Below are positions 1-10,890 of a DNA stretch of 64,000 nt, piece after piece; position 1 is the stretch's first letter, and each line of letters opens with the position of its first letter. The translations under genes and the position numbers were made by a program. Below the pieces are notes generated by a model, which had not been told where the DNA came from, searched no databases, and saw nothing but the letters and a program-made list of their open reading frames with translations. Origin of the DNA: Magnetovibrio sp. (GTDB lineage Bacteria; Pseudomonadota; Alphaproteobacteria; Rhodospirillales; Magnetovibrionaceae); NCBI GenBank assembly GCA_028281525.1, contig JANQJR010000035.1, positions 62,001 to 126,000 on the forward strand, given 5' to 3'.

Positions 1-47
1 TCGTTCAAGTCCGGAACCGGGTAGCGGCTGATGGGATGATCGTTCAT
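1..47 (-). CDS. N-terminal fragment of an unidentified protein, possibly carboxymuconolactone decarboxylase-like
   Basis: Only the first 15 codons are inside the window, reading leftward from an ATG at 47. The start is supported by a strong AGGAGG ribosome binding site at about 57-63. The visible peptide begins MNDHPISRYPVPDLNE, which resembles the N-terminus of carboxymuconolactone decarboxylase or alkylhydroperoxidase-type proteins (a short basic stretch, then YPxPDLxE). That is a weak resemblance from very few residues. The ATG overlaps the TGA that ends the decayed repeat frame to its right (ATGA), so the gene begins directly at the edge of the repeat array. Confidence 0.45.
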   Translation of the reverse strand, partial: MNDHPISRYPVPDLN

Positions 48-490
48 CGGAAAAGGTCCTCCTCAATCTCTTTCAGGTTCTCGGTCGCTCTTCCGCGAAG
101 CAATCCAGTGCAGATGGGTTGCGTACGGGACACAAAAAATGAATAGACCGGATTAGATCGGAGCAAATCAACGACAATAGCCTCGATGTCCTTCACGGTA
201 TGGCCTTCGTCCAATTGGCCGCCCCTCCGCTAGGCAGTCCAATGCGGATGGATCGCGTGCGGGACTCATAAATAGGGCGCGCCTAGGGACCAGAACAGGT
301 CATCTTCGATGGCTTCCAGGCCTCCTCCGCGAAGCGGCCCGTCGGACGGGACGCGTGCGGCATTCATCAGATGAAGGGTTTGGTTTCGATCAGAACAAGT
401 CATCTTCGATGGCTTCCAGGCCTCCTCCGCGAAGCGGCCCGCTGGACGGGACGCGTGCGGCATTCATCAGATGAAGAGTCTGGCTTCGAT
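48..490. repeat. Degenerate tandem repeats derived from the 3' end of the neighbouring glcG-like gene
   Basis: Two 100-bp units (291-390 and 391-490) differ at only about six positions, and the same sequence continues into the last codons of the gene ending at 490. Two older, diverged copies occupy about 155-290 and 48-154. Read on the minus strand, each copy ends in a version of the gene's C-terminal tail: LEAIEDDLF in the gene and in the two 100-bp copies, IEAIVVDLL in the third and LKEIEEDLF in the fourth. The third copy also retains GQLDEGHTVK, matching GQLDEDCAVK of the gene. Unit 391-490 contains a 25-codon ORF (390-467, minus). No spacers of uniform length are present, so this is not CRISPR. 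Confidence 0.85.
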
Positions 491-1002
491 CAGAACAGAT
501 CGTCTTCGATGGCTTCCAGGCCCTTCACGGCGCAGTCTTCATCGAGTTGTCCGCCTGGCGCGCCGGAGACCCCGACACCGCCGATCAGCTCCCCACCGGT
601 CTCGATCACCACGCCGCCGCCCAGCACCAGAACGCCCGGAATGTGGCGCACGCCGCTGGCTTCCTTGCCGGCTTGGGTGTTTTCCGCAAGCCCGGTGGTG
701 TTGGTGCGGAAGCTCACCGCCGTATAGGCCTTGAGGGTCGCGGTCCTGGGTGTGTGCGGTCCGGCGAAGCGGTCGCGGATCAAAGCTTGCGCGTTGCCGC
801 CCTTGTCCACCACGGCGACGGCGATCTGATAACCCTCCGCGCGGCATGCCTCCAGCGTGGCCTGGGCCAGCTTGACCGCCACTTCGGGCGTTAGGGATTT
901 GGTGGAAAAGGTGCCGTCTTGGGCCCATGAATCGTTAGGGGCAACTCCAGCCACCAGCCCCGCGCCCAGTGCGAGTGCGCCCATTATCATTTTGGTTTTC
1001 AT
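490..1002 (-). CDS. GlcG/HbpS-family heme-binding-like exported protein
   Basis: This 170-residue protein has an N-terminal signal peptide (hydrophobic run at about residues 6-22, likely cleavage after SWAQ near 28). A GlcG/HbpS (DUF336) domain follows, recognised by the pattern of 'EGYQIAVAVVDKGGNAQALIR' in the first half and 'GVLVLGGGVVIE' plus 'GGVGVSGAPGGQLDEDCA' in the second. Members bind heme or corrinoid-like cofactors or act as accessory redox proteins; the ligand here cannot be read from sequence. The start is supported by GGGAGGAA just upstream. It stands alone, divergent from nothing obvious, and its last codons are duplicated in the repeats downstream. Confidence 0.85.
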   Translation of the reverse strand: MKTKMIMGALALGAGLVAGVAPNDSWAQDGTFSTKSLTPEVAVKLAQATLEACRAEGYQIAVAVVDKGGNAQALIRDRFAGPHTPRTATLKAYTAVSFRTNTTGLAENTQAGKEASGVRHIPGVLVLGGGVVIETGGELIGGVGVSGAPGGQLDEDCAVKGLEAIEDDLF

Positions 1003-1099
1003 ATCTTCCTCCCAGCTTGGTTTTGTTGTTGGGCCATAGGATGCCCGGCAAACTGGAAGGAGTCAAAGGAACTGCAAATTGGGAATGGGCCACGTGAAC

Positions 1100-1588
1100 T
1101 TACATTTGCGATTGCGCTCGCTTTAAATCGAGAGTGCAGTCAACAACGCCAGGATAGTCCCATACTCGGTCATAAAGCATGAACCTCCATGCATTTGTGG
1201 ACTGGATATAACGTGCATGCTCATATGCCACGCTATGGGGTATGAGGGCAGCACGCAGGACGTTATAATTCGTGTCGAACAACACGGTTGCCAAGATTTC
1301 GAAATTTTTTTGATCTAATCTACGCAACGCCCCCAATTGACGTGATTTATTGCGTGGATGTAGGCGTCGCGCTTTGATTTGATAGCGATTGTCTTGTGCA
1401 TCGGTAGCATCAAAGTCACGGGCGGAATTTCCAGTCGATTGCCAACCGAATGCCTTGCGAAACAACCACTCAGCATAATCGCCAAGGGGGGCATTGGCTG
1501 TGGTAATGATGCCACGTGTGCGAAGTTCATCCAAAACGCTACTGTGAAGGCGTAGAAGATCCAGTACGCTGATTTGCGTCAGGTCCAT
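1100..1588 (-). CDS. DUF6998-like protein with a restriction-endonuclease-type fold
   Basis: The 162-residue protein has no signal peptide or membrane segment. The centre carries GDYAEWLFRKAFGW, then DFDATDAQDNRYQIKARR: an acidic residue followed by a D...xQIKxR pattern like the D-(D/E)xK core of PD-(D/E)XK nucleases, as seen in DUF6998-type proteins. Whether it cuts DNA is unknown. No methyltransferase or defence partner flanks it, so it is an orphan. Base composition is visibly lower in G+C than in greA next door, suggesting acquisition. The ATG at 1588 is preceded by a GGGGGG run that could serve as ribosome binding site. Confidence 0.6.
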   Translation of the reverse strand: MDLTQISVLDLLRLHSSVLDELRTRGIITTANAPLGDYAEWLFRKAFGWQSTGNSARDFDATDAQDNRYQIKARRLHPRNKSRQLGALRRLDQKNFEILATVLFDTNYNVLRAALIPHSVAYEHARYIQSTNAWRFMLYDRVWDYPGVVDCTLDLKRAQSQM

Positions 1589-1632
1589 TGGCTAGTTCCC
1601 CCCAAGTGTGAGGTAGAAGTATGACAAAAGAA

Positions 1633-1661
1633 AAGGCCGCTGGGAAACCCAGGCGGCCTTT
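1633..1661 (-). terminator. Rho-independent terminator of greA
   Basis: An inverted repeat (AAGGCCGC-TGGG against AAGGCCGCCTGGG, one bulged base, 3-4 nt loop) lies just after the greA stop. On the minus strand it runs into CTTTTCTTTTG, giving the expected U-rich tail. Confidence 0.85.
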
Positions 1662-1684
1662 AGCATTCGTGGGTGAGATGCGGC

Positions 1685-2158
1685 TTACTTATAATCCACC
1701 TTGAGGATTTCGTAGTCCTTCGAGCCGCCGGGCGCCTTGACTTCGACGCTGTCGCCCAAGCTCTTGCCGATCAGCACGCGCGCCAAGGGGGACGAAATGG
1801 ACATTTTGCCCTTTTCGATGTCGCTCTCGTGCTCGCCGACGATCTGGTAGGTCTTTTCCTCGTCCGTGTCTTCGTCGACGACCAGCACCGTCGCGCCGAA
1901 ACGCACCACGTCGCCCGACAGCTTGGTCGGGTCGATCACGTCGGCGTAGCTGATGATGGATTCCAGTTCCGTGATGCGGCCTTCGATGAAGCTCTGGCGT
2001 TCGCGCGCGGCGTGGTATTCGGCGTTTTCCGACAGATCGCCGTGTTCGCGGGCCTCCGCGATGGCTTTGATTACGGCCGGGCGCTCGTCGTCCTTCAAGG
2101 TGCGCAGTTCGTCTTCCAGTTGCTTCAGACCGTCGGCGGTCATCGGGATCTTGTCCAT
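1685..2158 (-). CDS. greA: Transcription elongation factor GreA
   Basis: The 157 residues match the family length. An N-terminal antiparallel coiled coil (about 1-75) carries the conserved tip DLSENAEY with acidic residues D41 and E44, which position Mg2+ for RNA cleavage in backtracked RNA polymerase. The C-terminal FKBP-like domain (about 83-157) contains the conserved [16 protein letters not shown] stretch. The ATG follows a GAGAGAGAG purine tract. The gene lies downstream of carB in the same direction, separated by a hairpin at 2213-2245, and is closed by its own terminator. Confidence 0.97.
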   Translation of the reverse strand: MDKIPMTADGLKQLEDELRTLKDDERPAVIKAIAEAREHGDLSENAEYHAARERQSFIEGRITELESIISYADVIDPTKLSGDVVRFGATVLVVDEDTDEEKTYQIVGEHESDIEKGKMSISSPLARVLIGKSLGDSVEVKAPGGSKDYEILKVDYK

Positions 2159-2212
2159 CGGAGCTCTCTCTCATTCGGCGATGGTTGTAGACACGAGGCC
2201 ACAAAATAGACG

Positions 2213-2245
2213 ACGGCCCCAACCCTGAAAGAGTAAAGGGGCCGT
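2213..2245 (-). terminator. Hairpin between carB and greA
   Basis: Perfect 8-bp arms ACGGCCCC / GGGGCCGT enclose a 17-nt loop, 25 bp past the carB stop. On the minus strand the stem is followed by a short T-containing tract (CTATTTTG). It is probably a weak terminator or attenuator limiting carB read-through into greA; the long loop makes this uncertain. Confidence 0.5.
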
Positions 2246-2269
2246 GCGCGGAGCAAACCCGTATCCGTT

Positions 2270-5532
<3,263 letters not shown>

Positions 5533-5533
<1 letters not shown>

Positions 5534-6300
5534 TAGCTCGTTATCCAGTCAATCAGGGCTTTAACTGCAACCTTTGCAGCTTCGCCAATTGCTGCGCCAG
5601 CAAATTTTTCAGAGATATACTTAAAAGGCTTCACCAACATTGAGACCACTTGGTCTTTGGTGGGTAAGCCCTCCTTGATTTGTTTTAGGCCTTCGCCAAG
5701 GGACCAAACGACAGCATCTCGTTCTTCAGGTTCCGATTGGGAATAACCGTTGCTCGCTTTGATTTCTTCATATGCTTTTTGAGTTTCGGTTACAGCGGAC
5801 TCGTACTTCTCACCGGTTCTTTCTAAAGGAATTGGGGACCATGCTTCGTCACTAAATACTTCAGGGATAGTGGTGTTGGCTATGGTGGGGATATCGGAAG
5901 CTGTTAATTGTTCGGATGTTTCGTTATTGAAAATCCGTTTCAGCGCAGATCTCATCCAACCTGCGCCGTGAATGGTAGTTTTAGCGAGCGGCGTTGAAGA
6001 GTTGTTCTCTCTCTCAGAAACTAAATCGTCGAATTGAGGTGAAATTTCAAAATAGGAATCTGCGAATTCGTCACTGTGTTCAATAAAATATGCAGGTCCA
6101 TGCATAAAATGCTCAAATATTTCTTCTGCGTCTTGCGGCTCAATATATTCGGATAGATAATTTGATTCCAAAATGATTTTGATAAAAAAACGCGCTTGAT
6201 GGGTCGAGCCTTTAAGGCGTGCAACAGCTACCAGTTGATTTTTTGCAATGGTATCTAGTGCGGCGTCATAAATATATTCACGGCCTTTTGAAGGAAGCAC
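5533..6300 (-). CDS. Unknown AT-rich ORF inserted between carA and carB
   Basis: I do not recognise this 255-residue protein. It starts at GTG (6298-6300) with a strong GGAGGAG ribosome binding site and ends with TAA overlapping the carB ATG. It has no signal peptide and no clear transmembrane helix. The N-terminal third is mixed helical and the C-terminal ~50 residues are amphipathic and alanine-rich (around [20 protein letters not shown]). Codon use and A+T content differ sharply from carA and carB, indicating foreign origin. The good start signal and tight junction argue that it is translated, and carB expression may depend on it. A toxin, phage-exclusion or other accessory role is possible but nothing in the sequence shows it. 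Confidence 0.7.
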
Positions 6301-6331
6301 GTTACTCCTCCACTAACTTCCGAACCTCGTC

Positions 6332-6412
6332 CGTCATTCCCGCGAAAGCGGGAATCCATGGACGGTGAGGGGTGAGGTGAGGGCGCTGGGCCCCCGCCTT
6401 TGCGGGGGCGAC
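6332..6412. repeat. Dispersed palindromic repeat (GTCATTCCCGCG type)
   Basis: The unit opens with GTCATTCCCGCGAAAGCGGG, itself a stem-loop, and closes with CCCCCGCCTTTGCGGGGG followed by CGACG, a second stem-loop. This is the common alphaproteobacterial intergenic element that translates as 'AKAGAQ...WIPAFAGM' when read as protein. The 97-codon frame across it is therefore not a gene. Confidence 0.8.
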
Positions 6413-6423
6413 GAAAACAGCGG

Positions 6424-6548
6424 CGTCATTGCGAGCGCAGCGAAGCAATCCAGGAGCGACACGACGGACAGTACTGGATTGCTTCGTCACCCCTAAAATG
6501 CCGCACGCAGTTACGCCGCTTCGCGGATAGGGGCTCCTCGCAATGACG
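6424..6548. repeat. MITE-like palindromic repeat (CGTCATTGCGAG termini)
   Basis: A 125-bp element has perfect 12-bp terminal inverted repeats (CGTCATTGCGAG at 6424-6435, CTCGCAATGACG at 6537-6548) and an inner perfect 13-bp pair (CGAAGCAATCCAG at 6441-6453, CTGGATTGCTTCG at 6474-6486). The 'CATTGCGAGCGCAGCGAAGCAATCC' family is widespread between genes in alphaproteobacteria. No transposase frame is present. Transcribed as part of the car message it would form a long hairpin. Confidence 0.8.
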
Positions 6549-6591
6549 ATTGAGGCTCTCCGGTCTCTGTGCGCTCTGTGGTTCATAAAGA

Positions 6592-7836
6592 TCACCCCTC
6601 CATCAACTTCACGAAGCGCTCAAAAAGGTAGTGACTGTCCTGCGGTCCGGGGGACGCTTCCGGGTGGTGCTGGACGGAGAACACCGGCTTGCCGTCTACA
6701 CGCAAGCCTTCCAGGGTGCCGTCGAACAAAGAGGTGTGGGTTTCGGTCACGTCCGCGGGCAAAGTCTCGCGGTCCACTGCGAAGCCATGGTTCTGGGACG
6801 TGATCTCCACATGGCCGGTTTCCAGGTCCTTGACCGGGTGGTTGGCGCCGCGGTGGCCCATGTGCATCTTGTAGGTCTTCGCCCCGGTGGCGAGCGACAA
6901 CATCTGGTGGCCCAGACAGATGCCAAACAGCGGCTTGCCGCTTTCGATGATGCCCTGGATCATCGGCACCGCGTATTTGCCGGTGGCCGCCGGATCGCCC
7001 GGCCCGTTGGACAGAAACACCCCGTCGGGCTCGTAGGCGAGGATGTCTTCGGCGGTGCTGACGGCGGGCACCACGGTGACGCGGCAGCCTGCGTTGGCGA
7101 GGCAGCGCAGAATGTTCTTCTTCGCGCCGAAGTCCACCGCGACCACGTGGAACCGGGGGTCCTTTTGGATGCCGTAGCCGCTTTCCAGCGCCCATTCGGT
7201 TTCGTGCCATTCGTAGATTTCTTGGGTGGAGACCTCTTTCGCCAGGTCCATGCCTTCGAGGCTCGGCCAGTTGGCGGCCATGGTGGTCAGCGCGTCGGTG
7301 TCGATGCCGCTTTCGTTGGAGCCGTCCTCCACTTCTTCCAAGGGCAGGTGGATGATCACGCCGTTGGGCGCGCCGCCGTCGCGAATCCGCCGGGTGAGAC
7401 GCCGCGTATCCACACCGGAAATCGCCACCAGCTCGTTGGCTTCGAGCCACGCGTCCAGATCGGACGCCGCGCGGTAGTTCGCGGGCGCGGTGATGTCGGC
7501 GCGCAGCACACAACCGCGCACCGCCGGTTTGTTGGTTTCCACGTCTTCGAAGTTGGCGCCGACGTTGCCGATGTGGGGAAAGGTGAAGGTGATGATCTGG
7601 CCCGCATAGGACGGATCGGATAGGGTTTCCTGGTAGCCCGTTAGCCCGGTGTTGAAGCAGACCTCGCCGATGGCCACGCCGTGCGCGCCCGCGCCGCGCC
7701 CCCAGAACACGCTACCGTCCGCCAGCACCAGGGCGGCGTTGCAACCCGCCGGACGGGTGGGGTTCAAATGGGTGTTTTCGGCAGAAAGAATCGTCCCCTC
7801 CGTCTCGGCGGGGGCGTTCGGGTTGGAGTCGGCCAT
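6592..7836 (-). CDS. carA: Carbamoyl-phosphate synthase, small (glutaminase) subunit
   Basis: The protein has 414 residues when started at the ATG at 7836, which has GAGGA upstream; an upstream in-frame GTG would add a basic, proline-rich 31-residue leader unlike the family and is rejected. The N-terminal CarA domain (about 25-160) begins with ALVLADGSVFWGRG. The C-terminal class I glutamine amidotransferase domain carries the nucleophile in GICLGHQM and the His-Glu pair in VQHHPEASPGP. It hydrolyses glutamine and channels ammonia to CarB. Compared with usual carA the N-terminus has about 20 extra polar residues. CarB follows 1 kb downstream after an unknown ORF. Confidence 0.97.
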   Translation of the reverse strand: MADSNPNAPAETEGTILSAENTHLNPTRPAGCNAALVLADGSVFWGRGAGAHGVAIGEVCFNTGLTGYQETLSDPSYAGQIITFTFPHIGNVGANFEDVETNKPAVRGCVLRADITAPANYRAASDLDAWLEANELVAISGVDTRRLTRRIRDGGAPNGVIIHLPLEEVEDGSNESGIDTDALTTMAANWPSLEGMDLAKEVSTQEIYEWHETEWALESGYGIQKDPRFHVVAVDFGAKKNILRCLANAGCRVTVVPAVSTAEDILAYEPDGVFLSNGPGDPAATGKYAVPMIQGIIESGKPLFGICLGHQMLSLATGAKTYKMHMGHRGANHPVKDLETGHVEITSQNHGFAVDRETLPADVTETHTSLFDGTLEGLRVDGKPVFSVQHHPEASPGPQDSHYLFERFVKLMEG

Positions 7837-8168
7837 GGGCGCGGTCCTCGGTGGTCTGAGAGGTGGCACCGGTTTGGAAGGCGGCGGGCGTCTGAAACAT
7901 CGCTTTGAAAAGTCACGGCGAAATGTCACAGCGCGTCCGGGGAGCGCCCCGCAAAGCGGCGATTTGGGTGTGTTTAAGGGATCGCGCGCGCGCCGTCAAG
8001 ACTCAGTTACAGAAAAATTACTTTTGTTATCAATGGGTTAGAAACTTTTGAATGTTTGCGTTTGGTTTCAATTTGGGCTAACCTCTCGCCTTTCCGCGGA
8101 ATCGTCTCTTTGAAGGGCCGTGAGAGCCCGAGAGGGGAGGATGATGATTCACAGGAAGAGGCCTGACC
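7837..8168. promoter_or_regulatory. Divergent intergenic region between carA and the yqeY-like gene
   Basis: The 332 bp must carry the promoters for carA (leftward) and the yqeY-like gene (rightward). The central part, about 8000-8085, is AT-rich and is the likely promoter zone. I see no convincing riboswitch, operator dyad or gene here. Confidence 0.4.
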
Positions 8169-8627
8169 ATGCTCCGTGACCGAATTGCCGAATCACTCAA
8201 AGACGCGATGAAATCCAAGGACGACATCGGCGTTGCATCCATGCGTTTGATCCAAGCCGCGCTCAAAGACCGCGACATTGCCGCGCGTTCCAAGGGCAAT
8301 ATGGACGGCATTTCCGAAGATGAAATCCTGTCCATGTTGCAGTCCATGATCAAACAGCGCCGCGACAGCATCGAAATGTATGAAAAGGGCGGCCGCCCGG
8401 AACTGGCCGAACGCGAGGCCCAGGAAATCGACGTCATCGAAGGCTTCCTGCCCGAACAGATGGACGACGACGCCGTGGCGGAGGTCATCGAAACCACCAT
8501 TCGGGAAATGGAAGCCAGCACCATGAAGGACATGGGCCGGGTGATGGGTGCCTTGAAGGAACGCCACGCCGGCAGCATGGATTTCGGCAAGGCCAGTGGC
8601 TTGGTTAAGGCTAAGCTCAGCGGTTAA
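8169..8627 (+). CDS. GatB/YqeY domain-containing protein
   Basis: A 152-residue YqeY-type protein with the typical start MLRDRIAESLKDAMKSKD, the central IEMYEKGGRPELAEREAQEI and the FLPEQMDDD signature. The C-terminus, GRVMGALKERHAGSMDFGKA, matches the tRNA-binding helical domain shared with the GatB subunit of the amidotransferase. The family's function is poorly defined; a role in tRNA or amidotransferase biology is inferred from homology. It precedes dnaG-rpoD, a frequent alphaproteobacterial neighbourhood. The last 48 bp of the gene are repeated 120 bp further on (8700-8747). Confidence 0.93.
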   Translation: MLRDRIAESLKDAMKSKDDIGVASMRLIQAALKDRDIAARSKGNMDGISEDEILSMLQSMIKQRRDSIEMYEKGGRPELAEREAQEIDVIEGFLPEQMDDDAVAEVIETTIREMEASTMKDMGRVMGALKERHAGSMDFGKASGLVKAKLSG

Positions 8628-8699
8628 AGCGTTCTGTGCCGCCACAGTTTCATGTCCTCCCACGAACGCGTGCTTATTTCCCACCCACCAGCCCGTGGG

Positions 8700-8747
8700 G
8701 ATTTCGGCAAGACCAGCGAGTTGGTCAAAGCCAAGCTCAGTGGCTGA
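8700..8747 (+). repeat. Duplicated 3' end of the yqeY-like gene
   Basis: This 48-bp stretch matches the gene end at 8580-8627 with a spacing of exactly 120 bp. Most differences are synonymous; translated it reads DFGKTSELVKAKLSG and a stop, against DFGKASGLVKAKLSG and a stop in the gene. The 72 bp between the copies show no clear relation to the gene. It has no start codon of its own and is a relic of duplication rather than a gene. Confidence 0.85.
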
Positions 8748-8765
8748 TTGCAAACCCGCCAATCC

Positions 8766-8820
8766 TGTGGAAAACTCTGTGGATAAGTTTGTGGACAACG
8801 TCCGCTGAGGCTGTGGATGA
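8766..8820. promoter_or_regulatory. Cluster of four DnaA-box-like sites upstream of dnaG
   Basis: TGTGGATAA (8778-8786) is the exact complement of the consensus DnaA box TTATCCACA. TGTGGAAAA (8766), TGTGGACAA (8790) and TGTGGATGA (8812) are near matches in the same orientation. The first three start 12 bp apart, about one helical turn. Binding by DnaA and control of dnaG-rpoD are inferences; no AT-rich unwinding region typical of an origin is evident. Confidence 0.5.
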
Positions 8821-8913
8821 CTTGTGTGCCCATTCTAATAAGTAATCAGCCTGTTTGCGGAGCGTTTCTGGCATCATGCCTCGGACTTAAGACTTGAACT
8901 CCTCAGGGTACGT

Positions 8914-10770
8914 ATGGCGATTCCATCCCGGTTCTTGGATGAATTACGCGACCGCATCGGCTTGGCCGATGTGATCAACCGTCGCACACGCCTGACTAAG
9001 AAGGGCCGTGAGCATTTAGGCCTGTGTCCGTTTCACAAGGAAAAAACCCCATCGTTCACGGTCAACGAGGACAAGGGCTTCTATCACTGCTTCGGTTGCG
9101 GGGCGCATGGCTCGGTGTTCGATTTCGTGATGGAGACGGAGGGCCTCAACTTTCGCGAGGCGGTGGAAAAGCTCGCAGGCGAAGCGGGCATGCAAGTGCC
9201 CCAAGACAGCCCCGAGGAACGCGCCCGCGCAGAGCGCAAGAAGACGCTCTACGATGTGGTGGAAGCGGCATGCCGCCATTTTCAAAAGCAGCTTCGGCGT
9301 CCCGAAGGTGCGCGCGGTCTGGAATATCTGCGCAACCGGGGGCTGTCGGAAGAGATCATTCAGAAATTCCGCTTGGGCTTCGCCCCGGACCGGCGCGACG
9401 GCATCAAGCGCGCGCTGGGTGCGGAGGGCATCAAGGAAGCGGAACTGATTGCGGCGGGCCTGATCATCAAGCGCGATGACGGCAGCACGTATGATCGCTT
9501 TCGCGGCCGGGTGATGTTCCCCATCCAGGACCGCCGGGGCCGGGTGGTGGCGTTCGGCGGGCGCATCCTGGGTTCGGACAAAGATGTTGCGAAATATCTC
9601 AACAGCCCCGAAACCGATCTATTTCACAAAGGCCGGCTCTTGTACGCCATGGATACGGCCCAGGTCGCGGCGCGCGCCGGGCAATCCCTGGTGGTGACGG
9701 AAGGCTATATGGATGTGATCGCATTGTACCAAGCCGGGTTCGAAGGCGCGGTCGCGCCCTTGGGCACCGCGCTTACCGAAGATCAGATTGCGGAGCTGTG
9801 GAAAATCATGCCGGAACCGGTGCTCTGTTTCGACGGCGACAACGCGGGCGCGCGCGCGGCGTCGCGCGCGGCGGAACGCGCGTTGCCGTTGCTGCGCGCG
9901 GGCGTAGGATTGCGCTTCGCCACTTTGCCCCAGGGCGAAGATCCGGACAGCTTGGTCCAGGCCAAAGGCGCGCAAGCCTTTCAGGAGGTTTTGGATTCGG
10001 CCCGGCCTTTAAGCCAGGTGCTTTGGGACATCGAAAGCGGCGCTGGGCCCACCGACACGCCGGAAGGACGCGCGGCGTTGCAAAAGCGCCTGGACGACCA
10101 CGTGCGGCGCATCAGTGACGCAACTGTGCGCAGCCACTTCCAATCCAGTTTCAAAGATCAGGTGTGGAACCTTGGTCGTGGGGGGGCGCGCGAAGGCCGC
10201 GCCCCGGGTGACGGCGGTGGGCGCGCTTTCCGCCAGGGTGGCTGGAAACCCCAAAAACCCGCCGTTTTCGAAGGCACGGCCAAGCATCAGGCGGTGAAAT
10301 CCGCGCGTGTGGACATGACCCAAGCACGCGAAGAAATCCTGTTGGCCGCCCTGATGACCCATCCCGACCTGTTCGAGGATGTGGGCGAAAAACTTGGAAC
10401 CCTAGCTTTTACAACCCTTTCGCTTGACAACCTTCGCCAGGAAGCTCTAAAGACACTGGCCGGGGACCCGGGTCTTGACAGGGACGCCTTCCAACGCCAC
10501 CTCAGGGACAGTGGATTTTCGGAAATTCTGGATCAGCTTCTGAGCCCAAGAGTTTTCGGACATGCCTACTTCGCCCGCCCCGATGAGGAGACGTTGAGTG
10601 CTTTGGAGGGTTGGGTTGAGACCTATGAATTGTATTGCAGGCGTGACCTGCAGGCCGAGCTCGCAGATGCCCAGCGGCAGCTAGCCGCAAATATGACGCC
10701 GGAAACCTTTGAGCGGTTTCGCGCTTTGAAAATGCAAGAGCAATCGGCCCAGGATCGAAACGCCAAATAG
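8914..10770 (+). CDS. dnaG: DNA primase
   Basis: The 618 residues show the full DnaG order. A CHC2 zinc ribbon has ligands at about C38, H41, C59 and C62 (CPFHKEKTPSF...CFGCG). The RNA polymerase core and TOPRIM domain carry VVTEGYMDVIALYQAG and the metal-binding CFDGDNAG. A C-terminal helicase-binding region follows, beginning about residue 465. It lays RNA primers at the replication fork, recruited by DnaB. Between TOPRIM and the C-terminal domain lies a glycine/arginine-rich linker (around GGARegrapGDGGGRAF). The gene is followed after 120 bp by rpoD in the same direction, the classic macromolecular synthesis pairing. Confidence 0.98.
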   Translation: MAIPSRFLDELRDRIGLADVINRRTRLTKKGREHLGLCPFHKEKTPSFTVNEDKGFYHCFGCGAHGSVFDFVMETEGLNFREAVEKLAGEAGMQVPQDSPEERARAERKKTLYDVVEAACRHFQKQLRRPEGARGLEYLRNRGLSEEIIQKFRLGFAPDRRDGIKRALGAEGIKEAELIAAGLIIKRDDGSTYDRFRGRVMFPIQDRRGRVVAFGGRILGSDKDVAKYLNSPETDLFHKGRLLYAMDTAQVAARAGQSLVVTEGYMDVIALYQAGFEGAVAPLGTALTEDQIAELWKIMPEPVLCFDGDNAGARAASRAAERALPLLRAGVGLRFATLPQGEDPDSLVQAKGAQAFQEVLDSARPLSQVLWDIESGAGPTDTPEGRAALQKRLDDHVRRISDATVRSHFQSSFKDQVWNLGRGGAREGRAPGDGGGRAFRQGGWKPQKPAVFEGTAKHQAVKSARVDMTQAREEILLAALMTHPDLFEDVGEKLGTLAFTTLSLDNLRQEALKTLAGDPGLDRDAFQRHLRDSGFSEILDQLLSPRVFGHAYFARPDEETLSALEGWVETYELYCRRDLQAELADAQRQLAANMTPETFERFRALKMQEQSAQDRNAK

Positions 10771-10890
10771 CCCCGAACGATGGGGCTTTCGGTGCTGGTT
10801 GGCCCATAGAGGCGGCCGGTGCAAGGGATTGAAATTTTCGCCGGGCGCAGATGGGGCGGCCGGGGGACACGGAAAGAACGAACGCGTCAC

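Noticed and set aside
291..490. 100-bp tandem units resembling a CRISPR array
   Set aside because: There are no short repeats with unique spacers; the whole unit is duplicated and matches the adjacent gene's 3' end.
6302..6595. A 97-codon frame between carA and the unknown ORF
   Set aside because: It translates known dispersed palindromic repeats (AKAGAQ / WIPAFAGM type) and has no gene character.
8766..8820. Replication origin at the DnaA-box cluster
   Set aside because: There is no AT-rich unwinding region, and the gene context (yqeY, dnaG, rpoD) is not that of alphaproteobacterial origins.
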